A DNA stretch of 64,000 bases from Pseudomonas sp. RSB 5.4 (GTDB taxonomy: Bacteria > Pseudomonadota > Gammaproteobacteria > Pseudomonadales > Pseudomonadaceae). The first letter of the stretch is position 1, and each line of letters starts with the position of its first letter. This document shows positions 60,893-64,000 of this stretch, one piece after another. The notes under the pieces were generated by a model that saw only the letters and a program-made list of their open reading frames with translations, had not been told where the DNA came from and did no database searches. The stretch spans positions 2,136,501-2,200,500 of the forward strand of contig NZ_CP146986.1 in the NCBI RefSeq assembly GCF_037126175.1, written 5' to 3'. A program made the translations under genes and the position numbers.

Positions 60893-61549
60893 TTACCAAC
60901 TCCCATAAGGGATGCCGAATTTCTCGATATACCACTTGGACTTTTCGCTGACGGGATACGCATAGCGCCCTTGGTTCTTACCTTGACTAGGCCCCAGCGG
61001 TTCGACCTCTGCCTTTGCTCTGGCGACTTTGACAGGATGGTGGCATGAGTCTCTAACCCAAACTTGCACGACACCACCAGGAGCCAGGCCCAAGTAGAGA
61101 GACGCGTTATAGCGGCCCTCTTGTTCGGGTGTTTTGGCGCAGCGCTGATTGACGGATTCAAGCATGAGTTGTCTGGCTTCCTCTGGGATATCTATCCAGA
61201 CCTTGTACGTTTGCGGTTCAACAATGGATTGCCAACGGACATAAATCCTTTTGGGAAGATCAGCACCAACAACACTTTTTCCGGTGCTGCCCACTCCGTG
61301 CCAGCCTCGCGCCGATTCTGTTCCGTCTTCAGGTTGACCCCCTGACGCCGATCCACCTCCGGTGCGCAGGAACGTTCTCCCTTTAATGTCGTCGACCGAG
61401 GTGTCCTCAACCCAGACTTTCATGTAGTTGGGCTCGGTAAAGCCTAATTCCCACCAAGGAGATTTGGGGTCGTTTTTGGCTGATAGCGGATCAATTGGCT
61501 GGCAGCCGCTAATCAATAGGGCACAAAGCATCGTTGGAAATCTTTTCAT
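60893..61549 (-). CDS. DUF2931 lipoprotein, putative Tle immunity protein, copy 2
   Basis: The 218-aa product begins MKRFPTMLCALLISGC. Its mature part has NDPKSPWWELGFTEPNYMKV, TGGGSASGGQPEDGTESARG and the distinctive SEKSKWYIEKFGIPYGSW. It shares the PQTYKVW segment with copy 3. It starts ten bases after copy 1. Differences concentrate in the segments just after the lipobox and around positions 50-80, which may form the effector-facing surface. Confidence 0.87.
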   Translation of the reverse strand: MKRFPTMLCALLISGCQPIDPLSAKNDPKSPWWELGFTEPNYMKVWVEDTSVDDIKGRTFLRTGGGSASGGQPEDGTESARGWHGVGSTGKSVVGADLPKRIYVRWQSIVEPQTYKVWIDIPEEARQLMLESVNQRCAKTPEQEGRYNASLYLGLAPGGVVQVWVRDSCHHPVKVARAKAEVEPLGPSQGKNQGRYAYPVSEKSKWYIEKFGIPYGSW

Positions 61550-61559
61550 CAGGCGACGA

Positions 61560-62216
61560 TTACCAACTCCCATACGGAATACCGTATTTGTCGATATAGC
61601 GCTTGGCCTTTTCACTCACAGGGTAGGCATAACGACCACCGTTTTTCCCCCGCTCCGGACCCAGCGGGTCGATTTCGCCTTGCGCTCTAGCAACCTTGAT
61701 TGGTCGGTGGCATGAATCCCTCACCCACACCTGAACAACACCACCCGGAGCGAGCCCCAAATAAACTGAAGCCATGTAACGCGCTGTTCTTTCAGGCCTT
61801 TCCGGGCATCGTTGATTTGTGGAGGTCACCATTATTTGTCTGGCCTCCTCAGGAATATCCACCCACGCTTGCCAAGTTTTCTGCTCGACGATTGATTGCC
61901 ATCGGACATAAATGCGAATGGGTAGATTGGCACCCACTACTCTTTTTCCGCTGCCTCCCACTCCTGTCCAGCCGCGGGCAGACTCAGTACCGTCTTCAGG
62001 TTCTCCGCCAGCAGCAGTCCCCCCGCCGGTTCTGAAGAAGACTCTGCCGGTAATATCTTGCACCGAACTGTCTTCCACCCAAACCTTCATGTAATCGGGT
62101 TCAGTGAAAGCCAGTTCCCACCATTCGGATTTAGGATCATTTTTGGCTGAGAGCGGATCAGCAGACTGGCAACCGGTCATGAACAAAGTAAGAAGTAAGG
62201 TGACGATTAGTTTCAT
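61560..62216 (-). CDS. DUF2931 lipoprotein, putative cognate Tle immunity protein, copy 1
   Basis: The 218-aa product begins MKLIVTLLLTLFMTGC. Its ATG overlaps the effector stop (TAATG), so it is translationally coupled to the toxin and is the best candidate for the cognate immunity protein. It carries WWELAFTEPDYMKVWVED, RVVGANLPIRIYVRWQS and VRDSCHRPIKVARA. The lipid anchor would hold it in the periplasm-facing leaflet, where a type VI phospholipase acts. Confidence 0.9.
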   Translation of the reverse strand: MKLIVTLLLTLFMTGCQSADPLSAKNDPKSEWWELAFTEPDYMKVWVEDSSVQDITGRVFFRTGGGTAAGGEPEDGTESARGWTGVGGSGKRVVGANLPIRIYVRWQSIVEQKTWQAWVDIPEEARQIMVTSTNQRCPERPERTARYMASVYLGLAPGGVVQVWVRDSCHRPIKVARAQGEIDPLGPERGKNGGRYAYPVSEKAKRYIDKYGIPYGSW

Positions 62217-63757
62217 TACCAGAGAGTCCAGTCAGGTACATGGGGATGTTGCACACGAATCATGTCTTCGGTGGGTGCGTTGATGTAGACGGCTCGGATA
62301 CCACTGCCATCCCTTCTTCCAAGTGGATGATTCCAGTTAGCGGACATATGAATGTATTTCAACTTCAGCAATTTCTCCTCATCCTGAGTCGTGCTGTAGT
62401 CACCCGCCACAAATCGATCACACAGTGCCTGCAGTTCTGAGGGCACCGCCAGAGCGGCCGTTCCGGGAATCTCGTTGAATCGAACGCCCTTTTCCTTTGC
62501 GAGGCTATACATCACTCGCAGGTACACCCTCGACAAAAGGCCGCTCACAGGACGTTTGAGTTGTACGGCGGCATAAACACGCTTCCTGCGAGGGCTGAGC
62601 CGATCTTGTTGATCTACAGGTAGGAGAAGCGCCTCAGGAGTAACAATCTCCAGCATGTCTTCAGACCAGCCTTTGGAGACCCACTGATTTTTCAAAGACA
62701 CAGCATCCCGGTAGATGGACGTGGTAGATACATCGGTAAACTGCGAGACCTCAAGCGTTTGCATCGGACTGACGAGTACACACTCCTCAACCTCATCGCG
62801 GTAGCCACCACCAATATCGGAATGCACACCTGGAAGAGTGATTTCCAGGTGATCGGCTTTGACGCGACTCAATGCAAAGTTGGCCCGATACTCATCACGC
62901 GCGGACAACTGAACGACATCAGTAAAAAAACGACGGTCCAGGTAGAGCTTGATGCCCGTGGCGACTGAACTCTTTACATTCCCCAGATTGGACCAGCCAG
63001 CAATCGAAGGCACGGTGTCGAACAGACCAATGAATCCCATATTGATACTGCTTTTGTACTGGTCAATAAAGGTTCGACTGAAGTCACTCGCATTGCTGCG
63101 GAATATATTCCCTAAGGGGCCCTGTTTTCCGCGAACGACTTCATTTGCAAAGTGCCGTGCGGCCGCAGCGCCTCGGCTGAAGCCGAACGTATCGAAAGTC
63201 AGAGACGTGATTTCACTGTTTGGATTGTTATCCAGAACATCTTCAATACGCGATTTGATCTCTTCAAAAGAGTGCTGGACACGTCCCGCAACACCCGTAT
63301 CACCTCGACCTGTGCCAGCGCCGAATTTACTGTCCTCTTCACCTGACCGGGTACCGATCCCCTCGACGTAAATCATGCGGAATGCTTGCTTGTGCGAACC
63401 ATCGCCCTCCGCCTTTTGAGGTGCGAAATAGAGCTCACTCAGTTTTTGCACATTGCTGATGTCGTTGGCGTAGCTGCTATCCGGATCACTCATGTACGGC
63501 TTGCAACTGGCATCGATATCTTGCGGCGCAATGGGATGATGAGCACCGCAGAACAACCCCGCTGCAGAGTTGTTTGCGTTGTTGCCAGTACCATCAAAGA
63601 ACACACCAATCCTCAACGCAATGCCGATTTTCTCAGGCTCGCGCGTAGGTTCTTTCCCGTGCTTCTCATACTCAGCCCAACGCTGGGCATGAATGTCGAC
63701 GGGTTTGGCTTCTTCGTAGCGGTAGTTTTTCGGGGGGTTGGGAACGTAGCCACTCAA
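62216..63757 (-). CDS. Tle1-like type VI secretion phospholipase effector (DUF2235)
   Basis: The 513-aa protein is an alpha/beta hydrolase of the DUF2235/Tle1 class: GVFFDGTGNN (51-60), TFDTFGFSRGAAAAR with nucleophile Ser194 in GFSRG, GLFDTVPS (244-251) with an acid residue, GVHSDIGGGY (310-319), and a late IHMSANWNH with candidate catalytic His. Tle1 enzymes hydrolyse phospholipids in the target cell's periplasm. No PAAR, Rhs or VgrG part is fused. The start is a TTG at 63757 with AAGGA upstream; upstream in-frame sequence is a repeat. Five DUF2931 lipoproteins follow in a row. Confidence 0.9.
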   Translation of the reverse strand: MSGYVPNPPKNYRYEEAKPVDIHAQRWAEYEKHGKEPTREPEKIGIALRIGVFFDGTGNNANNSAAGLFCGAHHPIAPQDIDASCKPYMSDPDSSYANDISNVQKLSELYFAPQKAEGDGSHKQAFRMIYVEGIGTRSGEEDSKFGAGTGRGDTGVAGRVQHSFEEIKSRIEDVLDNNPNSEITSLTFDTFGFSRGAAAARHFANEVVRGKQGPLGNIFRSNASDFSRTFIDQYKSSINMGFIGLFDTVPSIAGWSNLGNVKSSVATGIKLYLDRRFFTDVVQLSARDEYRANFALSRVKADHLEITLPGVHSDIGGGYRDEVEECVLVSPMQTLEVSQFTDVSTTSIYRDAVSLKNQWVSKGWSEDMLEIVTPEALLLPVDQQDRLSPRRKRVYAAVQLKRPVSGLLSRVYLRVMYSLAKEKGVRFNEIPGTAALAVPSELQALCDRFVAGDYSTTQDEEKLLKLKYIHMSANWNHPLGRRDGSGIRAVYINAPTEDMIRVQHPHVPDWTLW

Positions 63758-63860
63758 TCCTTGATTCCTTGTTCTGATCCTTGAAGAACGGGCCGAAGGG
63801 TGACAGCCGAGGCTTGTGGGCGCAAGGCGTGGCCGTGTGCCAGCTCGGTTGGGATTGCCG

Positions 63861-63890
63861 GGTGCGACGAGGATTTTGGCTCGTCGCACC
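63861..63890. terminator. Hairpin downstream of the DUF6124 gene
   Basis: GGTGCGACGA and TCGTCGCACC form a ten-base stem around a ten-base loop eight bases past the DUF6124 stop. There is no T-run, so termination would be weak or the element only protects the 3' end. The effector promoter should lie between here and 63757. Confidence 0.55.
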
Positions 63891-63897
63891 GGGGTGG

Positions 63898-64000
63898 TCA
63901 GTGGGCGATTTCCACGTTGTCGAGGGCCTGGTTTACGGCGAGTTCGCCGAGCATGACGACTTGGGCGATGCCCAGTGCGGTTTTGCGGTGGGAGGTGTCG
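63898..64000 (-). CDS. DUF6124 family protein, 3' end (partial)
   Basis: The last 33 codons of a leftward gene enter from the right edge: HRKTALGIAQVVMLGELAVN followed by QALDNVEIAH and a TGA. This is the conserved C-terminus of DUF6124 (formerly DUF3077-like) proteins, small and multi-copy in Pseudomonas, of unknown function. The start lies beyond the window. Confidence 0.8.
   Translation of the reverse strand, partial: DTSHRKTALGIAQVVMLGELAVNQALDNVEIAH

Noticed and set aside
62216..63889. Longer 557-aa form of the effector
   Set aside because: The extra 44 residues are encoded by the hairpin and repeat region past the DUF6124 stop; the TTG at 63757 has a proper ribosome site.
53014..64000. 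Prophage
   Set aside because: No integrase, capsid, terminase, portal, tail or lysis genes are seen; the ImmA-type gene alone is not enough.

Overview
This 64 kb window is chromosomal DNA of a Pseudomonas of the fluorescens lineage. The grounds are a GC-rich core with Pseudomonas-type proteins (DUF1652, DUF2789, DUF3087, DUF6124, a Zn-poor DksA2-like protein), an AlkC of the type known from P. fluorescens, and many copies of the extragenic palindrome GGGAGCGGGCTTGCTCGC, usually in head-to-head or tail-to-tail pairs. No tRNA, rRNA, CRISPR array, transposase or integrase was seen.

Region 1 (1-19 kb) is catabolic. After ydiJ (2-hydroxyacid dehydrogenase) and its divergent LysR gene come two sugar/polyol-type clusters. 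Cluster A is a leftward run of AldA-like aldehyde dehydrogenase, MFS transporter, enolase-superfamily dehydratase and GMC oxidoreductase, headed by a LysR gene divergent from an outer-membrane porin. Cluster B is a leftward operon of a formaldehyde-activating-enzyme (Fae) homologue, aldo/keto reductase, succinate-semialdehyde-type dehydrogenase and MFS transporter, facing another LysR gene. Porin, permease, oxidoreductases and dehydratase read as uptake and stepwise oxidation of unidentified polyhydroxylated compounds.

Region 2 (19-34.7 kb) is mixed housekeeping: small lipoproteins, Nudix hydrolase, polysaccharide deacetylase, a sulfonate-type ABC uptake locus lacking its ATPase, SRAP/YedK, AzlCD amino-acid exporter, the nucleosidase PpnN, an FAD/NAD(P)-binding protein, and an XRE-cupin regulator divergent from an EamA exporter.

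Region 3 (34.9-53 kb) holds the seven-subunit Mrp/Pha Na+/H+ antiporter operon (A and B fused, every junction overlapping), a TonB receptor with DUF2946, a betaine-type binding protein, small conserved genes, a chemoreceptor, a DksA2-like regulator, an RpiR regulator, and a GST-alkC pair.

Region 4 (53-58.7 kb) is an AT-richer accessory island. It carries a DUF2971 protein with a C-terminal zinc ribbon, DUF1543, a two-zinc-cluster protein of unknown function whose apparent original start is followed by an in-frame TAA, and a three-gene leftward module. That module is a 108-codon gene broken by a 12-G homopolymer, then a 233-aa unknown protein, then an XRE-ImmA/IrrE metallopeptidase. The homopolymer gene has no intact reading frame and is easily missed. 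Copies of a short GGCC-centred palindromic repeat lie between the cargo genes.

Region 5 (58.8-64 kb) is a toxin-immunity island: a Tle1-like DUF2235 phospholipase effector (TTG start) followed by five tandem 218-aa DUF2931 lipoproteins, read as an amplified array of periplasmic immunity proteins. A DUF6124 gene runs off the right edge.
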